64,000 bases of DNA from Bog-473 sp963726005 (GTDB lineage Bacteria; Actinomycetota; Acidimicrobiia; Acidimicrobiales; RAAP-2). Shown here piece after piece: positions 46,654-55,710 of this stretch (position 1 is the stretch's first letter; the number at the start of each line of letters is the position of its first letter). The notes under the pieces are model-generated. The model worked only from the letters and a program-made list of their open reading frames with translations. It was not told the DNA's origin and did no database searches. The translations under genes and the position numbers were made by a program. The stretch lies in contig CAVSAT010000004.1 of assembly GCA_963726005.1 (NCBI GenBank), forward strand, positions 744,001-808,000. The letters run 5' to 3'.

Positions 46654-47130
46654 GTGATGGTCAGAGGCGAAGGAATCACAGTGGCTCGGGGAGTCAATGC
46701 TGTGGAGGCATTTGATTTCGTTCTGGATCCTGCCCAATACACGAAGGCTGACACGAAGATGGTGTGGGTAACCAAGCTCGCGGATGTTCCCAACGGGATG
46801 TTGGCTCGCGAGGATGGCAAGTTCCTCGGTCGCTTCAAGGGCTCGGTGATCACCCGATACCGATGGAACCGGCCGAATCACATAGACGTAACCCTTGAGC
46901 ACGGAGTTCCAAGAAGCCTCCACGCATGGTTTGAGATTGAAGACGTGTCCGACGGTGTTCGTATTCGACACGTCGAGGAGCTTGATCTCGGGCATGGGGT
47001 CCTTGGGGCACTCCATGACCTGGTCGCCGGAAAGTGGTTCGCTCAGTCGGTAAGAGAAGAGGTTGCCGAGATTGGACGCCTTCTCGAGGACGGCCAACGC
47101 GGACGTACATTTGACGATCTCAACGGTTAG
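46654..47130 (+). CDS. SRPBCC (polyketide-cyclase-like) protein
   Basis: About 158 residues. VARGVNAVEAFDFVLDPAQY and RYRWNRPNHIDVTLEH suggest the helix-grip fold that binds hydrophobic ligands. GTG 46654 (or ATG 46657) has GAGGAGG upstream. About 50 bases after the P450, so possibly co-transcribed with it. Confidence 0.78.
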   Translation: MMVRGEGITVARGVNAVEAFDFVLDPAQYTKADTKMVWVTKLADVPNGMLAREDGKFLGRFKGSVITRYRWNRPNHIDVTLEHGVPRSLHAWFEIEDVSDGVRIRHVEELDLGHGVLGALHDLVAGKWFAQSVREEVAEIGRLLEDGQRGRTFDDLNG

Positions 47131-47270
47131 GTGCCTTCCGCTCCCGCGTACGAGGGCACACACCCTGTTATGACGGACCTACCCGGAATGAAGGGAGACT
47201 CGATGAACGCGACCTGCTCGGCTGTTCCGCAATATCGTCGGATTGCGACCGGCTTGTCGGGCTAGTCGAT

Positions 47271-47654
47271 CTACTTGCGACCGGCGGAAGCCTGATTCAA
47301 AGCCACAGCCTCTCGAATAAGCGCCTTGAATGCCGCTTCGTCGATCTTCTCGCCTTCTTGAACGTCAATGGCGCGGCGGGTGTTTCCTTCGAGGCTGGAG
47401 TTGAACAGGTGCGATGGATCCTTCAGAGAGGCGCCCCTGGCAAAAGTGACTTTCACATGGGTCTTGTAGGTCTCACCCGTGCAAATCATGCCGTCGTGTG
47501 ACCAGACAGGAACACCCTCTGGATTTGCAGCCTTTCTCCACTTACGGTCCTCAACCATTTCGGGATCGGCCATCTCGATCAAGGTGCGAATCCGAGACAA
47601 CGCCTCGCCTCGCCAATCGTCTGGTTCTCCCGCTGCTTTGTCGCGTTTCGGCAT
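47271..47654 (-). CDS. DUF1801 domain protein
   Basis: About 127 residues. GVPVWSHDGMICTGETYKTHVK and the C-terminal alanine-rich helix match DUF1801 (YdhG-like). TACGAT 8 bases before ATG 47654 suggests leaderless transcription. Function unknown. Confidence 0.83.
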   Translation of the reverse strand: MPKRDKAAGEPDDWRGEALSRIRTLIEMADPEMVEDRKWRKAANPEGVPVWSHDGMICTGETYKTHVKVTFARGASLKDPSHLFNSSLEGNTRRAIDVQEGEKIDEAAFKALIREAVALNQASAGRK

Positions 47655-48017
47655 ACCCGGCAATCGTACCGTCGAGAGGGCGACCAATCTATGACACTCA
47701 GCCCAGGTGGATTTTGAACTCTGCGAGTGATCCTGTCCAGCGAGTCGTCCACTTCCGGTGAACTGGGGGCACCTCAACTCACACGTCGCTGGCCCAGGAT
47801 TCCTTGGAGTTGTGTCACCCATACGCCTGACTGCGGCATCTTATGGGTGTCTCAAGAAACGCCCATGCGCGCCGTATCACTTGAGGCCATCGATACGATG
47901 ATGCCCCCGCAGGAGCCGCGCTACTCGTCGCTCAGTTCCGGCGAAGTCGGGCAGTCTCTCATGGCAGGCTGGGAACGTGACCGATGAGGACCGTCCCAGC
48001 GAGCTGCTTGCCGCAGA
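47655..48017. other. Intergenic region, promoter side of DUF1801 gene
   Basis: About 360 bases with no convincing gene. It holds the likely DUF1801 -10 element (TACGAT on the minus strand, 47668-47663). It also holds an 8-bp inverted repeat CACCCATA/TATGGGTG (47816-47823, 47842-47849) with an 18-base loop. Confidence 0.5.
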
Positions 48018-48890
48018 CTACTCATCATCGATGGCGGCCTTAAGTCGTTGCTTCGCCTGTTCGACTGGCCCGGGGAGGGACCTGGCGTAGTAGGGAATGT
48101 AGAAAACCGTCTGTTCGACGACCCAGCCCCGAGCGCGCGCCCATGTCGCATCATCGAATCCAAGCGACCTTCGAAGCGACTGCCGGGCTGGTTTCGAGAG
48201 TGCCCAGGCCAGCATGGCCTCGCAGGCCGGGTCACCCACCCCTGCGCCGCTCCAGTCGATGATCCCGCGGAGCCGACCGTCGCGAACGAGGATGTTGCCG
48301 GGCAACAGGTCGCCATGGACCCAGACCGGTTCCCCGGGCCAGTCTCCGGCTGCCAAGGCCGCCTCCCACACACGCTGCGCCCGCACAACGTCAACGAGTC
48401 CGCCAAGCTGGCGGATACCCCACTGCACGGCCTCGTCGAACTGAGCCATCGGAGCACCGCGACGCCATGGTTCGGGACCGCCGTCGGTCGGTATCTGCTC
48501 CAGAGCGAGTACAAACTGAGCGACGTCTTCGGCGAGGAATTCGGAGTTCCCCACCGCCGCACGATCCAGGCTCGTCCCCTCCAGCCACGGGTAGATGAGC
48601 CACGGAAACGGGTAGCCATGACCGGGACGACCCTGACCCAGCGGAACCGGCACCGGGGCGGGCAGGGAGGGCGCCAGCATGGGCAGCCAGCGACACTCCT
48701 TTTCGATCTGGGCTTCGGCCCAGTGGATTCGTGGGAGACGCAGCCCCAAGTCGTCGCCCAACCTGAAGATGGCGTTGTCGGTCCCTGAGTCCGTGATCCT
48801 CATCAAGCGCCTCCCGGCCAAGTCGGGGTACTGATCCTCGAGGAGAGAGCGGACCAGGGCATCGTCGACCAGCACCTCGTCTCTGTGCAT
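48018..48890 (-). CDS. Aminoglycoside phosphotransferase (APH) family kinase
   Basis: About 290 residues. Catalytic loop VWVHGDLLPGNILVRDG and metal-binding GIIDWSGAGVGDPACEAMLA. FPWLIYPWLEGTSLDR is typical of APH-like kinases of unknown small-molecule target. ATG 48890 fits homologues (HRDEVLVDDALVRSLL); a TTG at 48917 would add 9 residues. Aminoglycoside resistance is not proven. Confidence 0.88.
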   Translation of the reverse strand: MHRDEVLVDDALVRSLLEDQYPDLAGRRLMRITDSGTDNAIFRLGDDLGLRLPRIHWAEAQIEKECRWLPMLAPSLPAPVPVPLGQGRPGHGYPFPWLIYPWLEGTSLDRAAVGNSEFLAEDVAQFVLALEQIPTDGGPEPWRRGAPMAQFDEAVQWGIRQLGGLVDVVRAQRVWEAALAAGDWPGEPVWVHGDLLPGNILVRDGRLRGIIDWSGAGVGDPACEAMLAWALSKPARQSLRRSLGFDDATWARARGWVVEQTVFYIPYYARSLPGPVEQAKQRLKAAIDDE

Positions 48891-49001
48891 CTGTGGGTTG
48901 GGGCGGTCAGTGCTCAATGCAGGCGCTCGGTCACCACATCATGTTGCACCGCTGCGGACTCGGCGGATGCGACTCATTCCGTCCCGAGCATCGAGAAGAG
49001 T

Positions 49002-49107
49002 TACGATAAGCCCCATGGGTAACGCGGTGATGGTCCGTGTCCGCGGCCAAGCAGACGCCCCGAGACGAGCGACGACGTCGTCTCGGTCAGAACTTCCTAC
49101 AAGCTGA
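49002..49107 (+). promoter_or_regulatory. Leaderless promoter with short ORF overlapping erm start
   Basis: TACGAT (49002-49007) lies 7 bases before ATG 49015, which opens a 30-codon frame ending 49105-49107. The erm GTG (49037) lies inside it in another frame. The arrangement resembles leader peptides of inducible erm genes. Confidence 0.4.
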
Positions 49108-49735
49108 CGTCGCAACGACAGTTGTCGCTGGGGCCTCATTTCAGCCCAGCGACCTCGTGGTCGAGATAGGCGCGGGCCTCGGGAGCCTGACGTTCCCTCT
49201 CGCTCAATGGGTCAGCCAGGTCCTCGCGGTCGAAGTCGATCCCGTTCTCGCCGCCAGGCTCCGGCGTGAGCTTCAGCGTCGCAAGATCACCAACGTGTCG
49301 GTCGTGTGCTGCGATGCACGTCGCTACCGGCTACCCCGCCGACCGTTCAGGGCGTTGGGCTCACTCCCCTTCGGTGCGACCACGGCCTTGATGCGCCACC
49401 TGCTCGACGATCCGCGGAGCCAGCTTGAGCGAGCTGATCTGGTCGTGCAGTGGGAGGTCGCACGCAAGAGGGCGACAACACCACCGAGCACCCTGCTGTC
49501 GGCGGCGTGGGCGCCATGGTGGGTTTTCGAACTGGGGCGAAAAATCTCGCCGGATGCCTTCCGGCCGGTGCCAACGGTTGACGCCGCGGTGCTGCGAGTG
49601 AGGCGCCGCGAACCCGCCGTGCTCCCCACGGATCTGGCCGGTCCCTTCGGCGAGTTCCTCCGAGAGCATTGGGGCGTGCCGAACGCCCGGCCGACCAACG
49701 AGAGGAGAGATGCCGGTACACGGTCTTGCAGCTGA
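49037..49735 (+). CDS. erm: Erm-type 23S rRNA adenine-N6 dimethyltransferase
   Basis: 232 residues. RRRRLGQNFLQADVATTVVA, SAM loop VVEIGAGLGSLTFPLAQW and SLPFGATTALMRHLLDD belong to the KsgA/Erm family. QWEVARKRATTPPSTLLSAA and SPDAFRPVPTVDAAVLRVRR specifically resemble actinobacterial Erm proteins that modify A2058. Predicted intrinsic macrolide-lincosamide-streptogramin resistance. KsgA (RsmA) is the alternative, but RsmA normally sits in other operons. Confidence 0.85.
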   Translation: MSAAKQTPRDERRRRLGQNFLQADVATTVVAGASFQPSDLVVEIGAGLGSLTFPLAQWVSQVLAVEVDPVLAARLRRELQRRKITNVSVVCCDARRYRLPRRPFRALGSLPFGATTALMRHLLDDPRSQLERADLVVQWEVARKRATTPPSTLLSAAWAPWWVFELGRKISPDAFRPVPTVDAAVLRVRRREPAVLPTDLAGPFGEFLREHWGVPNARPTNERRDAGTRSCS

Positions 49736-49842
49736 TGAGCACCCCGAGCCAGCCGGACTATCCCACCGACTTGATTGGCGGGGTATTGGGCACGCTATGC
49801 GTTCGGGTGTCGAACGAGCGATAGTCCGACCGTCAAGATCGA

Positions 49843-50151
49843 TCAGTTGTTTGACCCTGATGCCCACACGATCTTTACGGAGTGTCTGACGTCGGGCATG
49901 ACCGAGGCGACGACCGTATGAACCATCCACTTGAGCTTGGGATGGGCGTCCGTGTAACGAAGGCCCGAATGGACGTCCACGAAGTACACGTCACCCCACC
50001 CCCTTCGCACATCGACCTCGTTCACGAGCTCGAACCCATCGTCGGGCAGAACAGCGGTCAAGGCGCCCTTTACGCGGTCGGCCAAATCGGACTCCACCTC
50101 CCCATGATGGAACCCCCAGAATGGGGGCAGGAAGAGTGCCAAAAGTCCCAA
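49843..50151 (-). CDS. Small hypothetical protein
   Basis: 102 residues from TTG 50151, or about 84 from GTG 50097. LVNEVDVRRGWGDVYFVDVH and KLKWMVHTVVASVMPDVRHS look orderly. No family recognised, and the start is weak. Confidence 0.45.
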   Translation of the reverse strand: MGLLALFLPPFWGFHHGEVESDLADRVKGALTAVLPDDGFELVNEVDVRRGWGDVYFVDVHSGLRYTDAHPKLKWMVHTVVASVMPDVRHSVKIVWASGSNN

Positions 50152-50503
50152 CTTGACGGGTGGCGTCGAAGCGGCAGCTAGGGGTCCCTTGCGGGCTCAA
50201 TTCGATGTGAGCGGCAACCCAACCCCGATCATTGGGCACAGGGTTGGGTGCCCCTCATCCCCAACGCAACTGTCGTCCACCTTGGCGGGGGCGGTCGGTT
50301 GCTCGTTTGATTGTGACCCCCTGATCTGGGGTGTGCAAACCCTTTGAGCGGAATTGGCGAGAATCCGCTCGTCGCACGTGCGCAACTCCGGTTGGGCACG
50401 CCTCGACGTACCTCAAACGCCGTCCCGGCGTCCTGGTGAGTCGGGGTATCAGCCGGATAGTCGTCACCATCCGGATTCGGGCGACGCTCTAAGGTCTGCT
50501 GCC
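50152..50503. other. Intergenic region before SRPBCC gene
   Basis: About 350 bases without a credible gene. A 7-bp inverted repeat GAGCGGA/TCCGCTC (50346-50352, 50364-50370) and the -10 candidate TAAGGT (50490-50495) are the visible structures. Confidence 0.5.
50490..50495 (+). promoter_or_regulatory. Putative -10 element of leaderless SRPBCC transcript
   Basis: TAAGGT lies 8 bases before ATG 50504. Confidence 0.45.
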
Positions 50504-50962
50504 ATGCGCGCCGCGGTCAGTCTTCACATCGACGCACCACCCGACAGGGTCTGGGGGCTCATCAGCGACATAACGCGGATGGGTGAGTACAGCCCCGAGG
50601 TGATGGAGGCCGAGTGGATCGACGGCGCCCACGGCCCAGCGGTCGATGCACGGTACCGGGGCCACGTAAAGCGTAACGAGAGCTGGCCTGTCTACTGGAC
50701 CACTTGCAAAGTCACCGAGTGCCGGCCCGGCGAGGTATTCGAGTTCGCTGTCATCTTTGGCGAACGTCCCGTGAACACCTGGCGCTACGAGTTTCGCCCA
50801 ACCGACAACGGAGGGACCGACGTCACCGAGTCGTTCGACCTGGGTGACAACCTCTTCACAAAGGTCTGGCGCCCACTCGGGGGGTTCCTGCGGGAGCGCC
50901 GCAATCAACGTGACATGCTCCGTACCCTCGAACGGGTCAAGTCGGTCGCAGAGGGTTCGTAG
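50504..50962 (+). CDS. SRPBCC family protein
   Basis: 152 residues. AAVSLHIDAPPDRVWGLISD, YSPEVMEAEWIDGAHGP and VNTWRYEFRPTDNGGTDVTE fit the polyketide-cyclase/START-like fold that binds hydrophobic ligands. Upstream frame extensions are not conserved, so ATG 50504 is used. Confidence 0.86.
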   Translation: MRAAVSLHIDAPPDRVWGLISDITRMGEYSPEVMEAEWIDGAHGPAVDARYRGHVKRNESWPVYWTTCKVTECRPGEVFEFAVIFGERPVNTWRYEFRPTDNGGTDVTESFDLGDNLFTKVWRPLGGFLRERRNQRDMLRTLERVKSVAEGS

Positions 50963-51005
50963 GGCGGCCCCCCGAGCTGGCGAGCTGTGCATTGGGCCCT
51001 GCCTG

Positions 51006-51347
51006 TCATGACCAGCCGAGTTCCCGCAGGCGGGCTTCACCCATGCCGAAGTGGTGTCCGACCTCGTGGAGCAACGTGACCCGAATCCGGCGTGCCAAGT
51101 CCTCGGTCGTGCTGGCGGACCGACAGATAGTGGCCTGGAACAGGGTGATCCGATCAGGACCCACGCCCGCATAACGCCCTCGACTCGTGAGAGGGATCCC
51201 CTCGTACAGGCCAAAGAGTGGCCCTGGTGGGCTTGCATCATCGATGATGATCGCCACGTTTTCCATTTGGGCGCGCAGCTCCTTGGGGATCGTCGCCAGG
51301 GCATCCGCCACCAGGACCTCGAACGCGTCGATGTCGATGGGCTCCAT
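51006..51347 (-). CDS. Zincin-like metallopeptidase (DUF1025-type)
   Basis: About 113 residues. LLHEVGHHFGMGEARLRELG contains HExxH and a downstream glutamate that can bind zinc. AFEVLVADALATIPKELRA and PLFGLYEGIPLTSRGRY are conserved in this family. Substrate unknown. Confidence 0.86.
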   Translation of the reverse strand: MEPIDIDAFEVLVADALATIPKELRAQMENVAIIIDDASPPGPLFGLYEGIPLTSRGRYAGVGPDRITLFQATICRSASTTEDLARRIRVTLLHEVGHHFGMGEARLRELGWS

Positions 51348-51495
51348 GCCCACCAGATTGCCATCGGTCCACACGTTCTGAGAACGACGACGGGGGGGAA
51401 GGCCTTGAACCGATACGGATCCGGTGTCAGCGATCATGCGTGGCGTCGCTATATAGATCCGGGACCGCTGTTCGTAGACGCTTGATTGCAGTGCG

Positions 51496-51969
51496 CTAAC
51501 TGATCTTGAGGACCTTCTCGAGGAGTTCCTGCCAGGGAACATTGCCCCAACCGGACTTTTCGGCAGCCCTCTTCGCGACGTCCGTCGCCTCCTCAACCCA
51601 CAGGAGCTCGACGTCTTCTCCCGGTCCGATCTTTTGATCGCCCTTGACCTCCTGCGAAGCCTGACCCTTTCCTGTCTCTACTTCAGATCCGAACTCCACG
51701 CCAAGCCAAATGTCTTGCCAGGCCCTGTGGGTTTCCTTGAGGCGGACCGCCAGACCGGAGAGGTGTGAGTGTCTGGGGCTCTCGGCCGTCTGGATAGCCC
51801 AATGCAGGCAGTATCTCGCCCTGTGGAAGTCTCCCTTGGGCGTCGCGGCTTCTGCCTGTTGTGCGTATCCCTCGAGCTTTTGGCGCTCCACTTCGGGGAG
51901 GATCTCCCGGAGGTTGTTCATCAAACCCTTCACGATCGGTGACGAGCCAGTGCTCGTTTCATGAGCCAT
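51496..51969 (-). CDS. Hypothetical protein
   Basis: 157 residues beginning MAHETSTGSSPIVKGLMNNL. Helical: RARYCLHWAIQTAESPRH, and a tryptophan-containing C-terminus NVPWQELLEKVLK. No family recognised. Upstream of the metallopeptidase on the same strand, about 150 bp away. Confidence 0.6.
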   Translation of the reverse strand: MAHETSTGSSPIVKGLMNNLREILPEVERQKLEGYAQQAEAATPKGDFHRARYCLHWAIQTAESPRHSHLSGLAVRLKETHRAWQDIWLGVEFGSEVETGKGQASQEVKGDQKIGPGEDVELLWVEEATDVAKRAAEKSGWGNVPWQELLEKVLKIS

Positions 51970-52013
51970 GACTCAACCCTACCGGCACTCTCAAAATGAG
52001 CCAGCTTCACTCG

Positions 52014-52439
52014 CTACGTCCGTAGCTCCATCCAGCGATGAGGCTCCGGCACCTCTACGAAACCAACCCTTCGATACAGCTCGTGTGCATCTCTGGTGCC
52101 GAGTAAGAGAAGCCGTACGTCACGAACTTCGGGATGATCGATCGCTGCTTTCACGACAAATGTTCCAATTCCCTGACCTCGGACTGAAGCCTCTACAAAG
52201 ACATCGCAGAGCCACCCGAAGGTAGCTCCGTCGGTCACCCACCTGGCGAAGCCGACCTGCCTACCTGACGGCGAAAAGCATCCCAAGGAGACTGAGCGCT
52301 CAATCGACTTGGCCACGACGTCAATGGCGCGACCCTCAGCCCAATAGCTCTCTTCGCTGAGCCAGCGATGGATCAATGGCAGGTCGAGCACGCCTCGATC
52401 GTCGGTGACCACGTAGCCGTCGTTCCGAGCCCACTCCAC
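52014..52439 (-). CDS. GNAT-family N-acetyltransferase
   Basis: About 141 residues from GTG 52439; the frame is open to 52490. LIHRWLSEESYWAEGR, FGWLCDVFVEASVRGQGIGT and HELYRRVGFVEVPEPHRWM are typical. Substrate unknown. Divergent from comM. Confidence 0.86.
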   Translation of the reverse strand: MEWARNDGYVVTDDRGVLDLPLIHRWLSEESYWAEGRAIDVVAKSIERSVSLGCFSPSGRQVGFARWVTDGATFGWLCDVFVEASVRGQGIGTFVVKAAIDHPEVRDVRLLLLGTRDAHELYRRVGFVEVPEPHRWMELRT

Positions 52440-52624
52440 GCGCGTACTGTAGATCTGAGCGGGGGGTGACAGAAGGCGCAGTCCATCCAATGTTGTGGGT
52501 CCACGGCGACTGGCCGCGATCGGTTATGTCGCAGTCTGGCCTTGACGAAGTGAGCAGGGATACCCGAACCGACGTCGAGAAGATGACGTGAACAGCACCT
52601 CGTGGTTGAGACCGTTCTTCTCGT

Positions 52625-54091
52625 GTGCTGGCCTCGGTGTCCTCCGCCACCCTGAGCGGTGCCGTCGGTCGCGCCGTCACCGTCGAGGTCCACGTCTCGA
52701 ACGGGCTGCCCGGCTTCGCCATCGTCGGGTTGCCGGATGCCGCGGTGCGAGAGGCCCGTGACCGCGTGCGCGCCGCCGTGCTCTCGAGCGGCCTGCCCTG
52801 GCCACTGCGTCGCGTCACGGTGAACCTTGCGCCGTCCGGCGTGCGCAAGGGGGGCGCGGGGCTCGATCTTCCCATCGCTGTCGGGCTCCTCGTGGCCACC
52901 GGTGAGCTGAGTCCCTCGTGCAGCGCAGGCCTCGCCTTCTGCGGTGAGCTCGGGCTGAATGGGTCCATGCGCCATGTCCCGGGCATGATCGCACTGGCCG
53001 ATGCGACCGAGCCCCTCGGGCTGGTCGTGCCGCTGTGCGACGTGCGGGAGGCGGCGCTCGTCCGTGGGGGAGTCGTCCGAGGTGCCGCGACGCTCGCCGA
53101 GCTCACCCGGGTGCTGCGCGGGCAGGCGCAGTGGCCCGACGTGCCCGCACCGGCGAGCCCCGTTCGCGCCGCGCCGGAGCCGAACCTCGCCGACGTGCGT
53201 GGACAGGCGGTCGGTCGCCGGGCGCTCGAGGTCGCTGCGGCCGGTCGCCATCACCTGCTGATGATCGGGCCGCCCGGCTCGGGCAAGACCATGCTCGCCG
53301 AGCGCCTGGCCGGGCTCCTGCCGCGCCTCACGCCAACGGAGGCGCTCGCGGTGGCGCGGGTCCATTCGGCGGCCGGCTGCGCCCTGCCCGACGGTGCGCT
53401 GCTCGAACGCCCGCCCTTCCGCGCCCCGCATCATCAGTCGTCTCTCGTCTCGCTGGTCGGCGGCGGCAGCTGGTCGCTGCGCCCCGGCGAGGTCAGCCTG
53501 GCCACCCACGGTGTCCTCTTCCTCGACGAGCTCGGCGAGTTCCCCGTGGCCGTCCTGGAGGCACTGCGCCAGCCACTCGAGGAGGGCGTGGTCCGGGTCA
53601 GCCGCGTGGGCGGGACGGCCACCTTCCCGGCCGCCTTCCTCCTCGTCGCGGCCATGAATCCGTGCCCCTGTGGCGAGGGGGTCTACCAAGGTGCCTGCGC
53701 GTGCACCACGGTCGCCCGTGCCCGCTACCGGCGCCGCATCTCGGCGCCGTTGTTGGATCGCTTCGACCTGGTCGTGCCGTTGAGCCGCCCGGATCCCGGC
53801 GAGCTCCTCTCGGGCGTTCCGGGCGAGAGCTCGCCCGCTGTCGCCGCCCGCGTCATCGCGGCGCGGGCCCGGTTGGAGAGTGGTCGAGAGCGTGAGCCCC
53901 GGCTGTCGAGCGACGCGGCCGACCTCCTGGCCTCCCAACTCCGTTCGGGTGCCCTCAGCGCCCGCGGCCTGCACAAGGTGTCGCGCGTGGGGCGGACGGT
54001 GGCCGCGCTGGCGGGGGAGGACGTCATCAGGTTCGCGCACGTGTCCGAAGCCCTCTCGCTGCGCGCCGGACGTGCGGTGGTCGTGCCGTGA
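52625..54091 (+). CDS. comM: YifB/ComM family Mg-chelatase-like AAA ATPase
   Basis: 488 residues. N-terminal VEVHVSNGLPGFAIVGLPD and APSGVRKGGAGLDLPIAVGL (ChlI-like, Lon-type domain), then Walker A IGPPGSGKTMLAERLAG (about 217) and AAA LFLDELGEFPVAVLEALRQP. ComM promotes branch migration during natural transformation in proteobacteria. The stop overlaps dprA by 4 bases. Neither yraN nor lepB is adjacent here. Confidence 0.93.
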   Translation: MLASVSSATLSGAVGRAVTVEVHVSNGLPGFAIVGLPDAAVREARDRVRAAVLSSGLPWPLRRVTVNLAPSGVRKGGAGLDLPIAVGLLVATGELSPSCSAGLAFCGELGLNGSMRHVPGMIALADATEPLGLVVPLCDVREAALVRGGVVRGAATLAELTRVLRGQAQWPDVPAPASPVRAAPEPNLADVRGQAVGRRALEVAAAGRHHLLMIGPPGSGKTMLAERLAGLLPRLTPTEALAVARVHSAAGCALPDGALLERPPFRAPHHQSSLVSLVGGGSWSLRPGEVSLATHGVLFLDELGEFPVAVLEALRQPLEEGVVRVSRVGGTATFPAAFLLVAAMNPCPCGEGVYQGACACTTVARARYRRRISAPLLDRFDLVVPLSRPDPGELLSGVPGESSPAVAARVIAARARLESGREREPRLSSDAADLLASQLRSGALSARGLHKVSRVGRTVAALAGEDVIRFAHVSEALSLRAGRAVVVP

Positions 54092-55176
54092 GGCCGCCGC
54101 ACCGGCCCGGCCTCCCTGAGGAGGCCTATGCGGTCGCCCTTGCCTCGGCGCCGGCGATCGGTCCCTCCGCGCTGCGCGACCTGCTGGCGTCGGATCTCCC
54201 CTCGGTCGCCTGGTTGCGCACGTGCGCCGCGTCAGGCGCGTCATCGCGCGACGTCGCCCGGATCTGGGAGCGCCACGCCGCGCTCGGCGTCAACGTGCTC
54301 CTGGCCCGGCACCCGTCGTACCCGCGGCGACTGACCGGGGATCCCCACTCACCCGCACTCCTCTTCTGCCTGGGCGAGCCCACCGCACTCGGCGAAGCCC
54401 CGACGGTCGCACTGGTCGGGACGCGAGCTCCGACCCGTTACGGCATCGGCGTGGCGGCCCAACTCGGCGCCGACCTGTCGGCCACTGGGGTCAGCGTCGT
54501 CTCCGGTCTTGCGCTGGGCATCGACGGTGCGGCGCACGAGGGGGCGTGCGGCGCGGGCGCGCCGCCGATCGGCGTGGTCGCGGGCGGGCTCGACGACCCG
54601 TATCCGCGGCGGCATGCCCGACTCTGGGCGCGGGTCGTCGCCGAGGGCGTCATCGTGTCGGAGTCGCCGGCGGGTGTGCGCACCGAGAAGTGGCGCTTCC
54701 CCGTGCGCAACCGGCTTCTCGCTGCGCTGAGTGACGTCGTGGTGGTCGTCGAGAGCCGTCATGAAGGTGGCTCGCGCCACACCGTCGACGCCGCGCTGGC
54801 CCGCGGCATCCCGGTCGGCGCCGTGCCCGGCTCCATCCGCAGCCCCACCAGCGAGGGCACGAATGCCCTTCTGGCGGACGGCGCCTTCCCTGTGTGTTCC
54901 GCCGGCGACGTCCTCGTCGCGCTGTCCTTGGCCGGCGCACCGGTGGCCGCACACGTCCCGACCCATGCCGCGGGGCCCGGCCACCGCACGAGTGACGGGG
55001 AGCCCGCCTCGCGCGAGGACCGCCGGGTCTACGAGGCGCTCTCTCACGATCCCGCGCCCCTCGACGACCTGGCCCGGGCGGCCCGTCTCGACCTGGGTGC
55101 GCTGTGCGGTGCGCTCCAGCGGCTCGCCCGGGCGGGGCTCGCACGGGACGTCGGCGGATGGTGGGAGCGTGCCTAG
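54088..55176 (+). CDS. dprA: DNA-processing protein DprA (Smf)
   Basis: 362 residues. Rossmann-like domain with VALVGTRAPTRYGIGVAAQ, SGLALGIDGAAHEGA and ESPAGVRTEKWRFPVRNRL. The C-terminal winged helix is RRVYEALSHDPAPLDDLAR. DprA loads RecA on incoming single-stranded DNA during transformation; with comM this hints at transformation capability, though it also has other roles. Confidence 0.95.
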   Translation: MRPPHRPGLPEEAYAVALASAPAIGPSALRDLLASDLPSVAWLRTCAASGASSRDVARIWERHAALGVNVLLARHPSYPRRLTGDPHSPALLFCLGEPTALGEAPTVALVGTRAPTRYGIGVAAQLGADLSATGVSVVSGLALGIDGAAHEGACGAGAPPIGVVAGGLDDPYPRRHARLWARVVAEGVIVSESPAGVRTEKWRFPVRNRLLAALSDVVVVVESRHEGGSRHTVDAALARGIPVGAVPGSIRSPTSEGTNALLADGAFPVCSAGDVLVALSLAGAPVAAHVPTHAAGPGHRTSDGEPASREDRRVYEALSHDPAPLDDLARAARLDLGALCGALQRLARAGLARDVGGWWERA

Positions 55177-55182
55177 ACCGGA

Positions 55183-55539
55183 TCAGGCCTTGGCGTAGTC
55201 GGAGGCGCCCCACCAGTCGACGAGCACCACCGGCTCGTCACCGACCACCCACGCGTCGTGTCCCTCGGGCACGGCGACCACGTCGCCCGCCCCGCAGGCG
55301 AGGACGCGGCCGTCGGCCATCTCGATGTTGAGCGAGCCGGCAACCTGGTACTGGAAGTGCGGTGCCTCGCACAGGTCGGTGCCGGCGAGCGGCTTGACGT
55401 GACTCGACCAGCGCCATCCGGGCTCGAGGGTGAGGCGCCCGATGTCGCTGCCCGCCACGTGGACGATCTCGACCCGGCCCCGCTCGAAGGTGCGGGTCTC
55501 GTCGGGAGCGCTGAACGTCTTGTGCTCTGCCTTGGCCAT
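55183..55539 (-). CDS. Cupin-domain protein
   Basis: 118 residues. PGWRWSSHVKPLAGTDLC followed by HFQYQVAGSLNIEMADG and CGAGDVVAVPEGHDAWVVG fits the two cupin motifs, with some metal-ligand residues altered. ATG 55539 has GGAGG 6 bases upstream. Function unknown. Confidence 0.85.
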   Translation of the reverse strand: MAKAEHKTFSAPDETRTFERGRVEIVHVAGSDIGRLTLEPGWRWSSHVKPLAGTDLCEAPHFQYQVAGSLNIEMADGRVLACGAGDVVAVPEGHDAWVVGDEPVVLVDWWGASDYAKA

Positions 55540-55710
55540 GTCGGTCCTCCGTCTCGGTGTGTCCAACTGCGTGCGGACCGGGCCTTCCGGGTCGCCCCGG
55601 CAGGGTGCGCCCGCCGCCTTGCCGTTCGTTCGCCACGCCGTGGCAAGCCCGCGGCAAGGATGGCGTCGCAGAGTGGTCTCGATGGTTCCGACACAGGCAG
55701 AGGAGGCCGC

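Noticed and set aside
47727..47987. 86-codon plus-strand frame
   Set aside because: No ribosome site, odd composition, and it extends across the DUF1801 promoter region.
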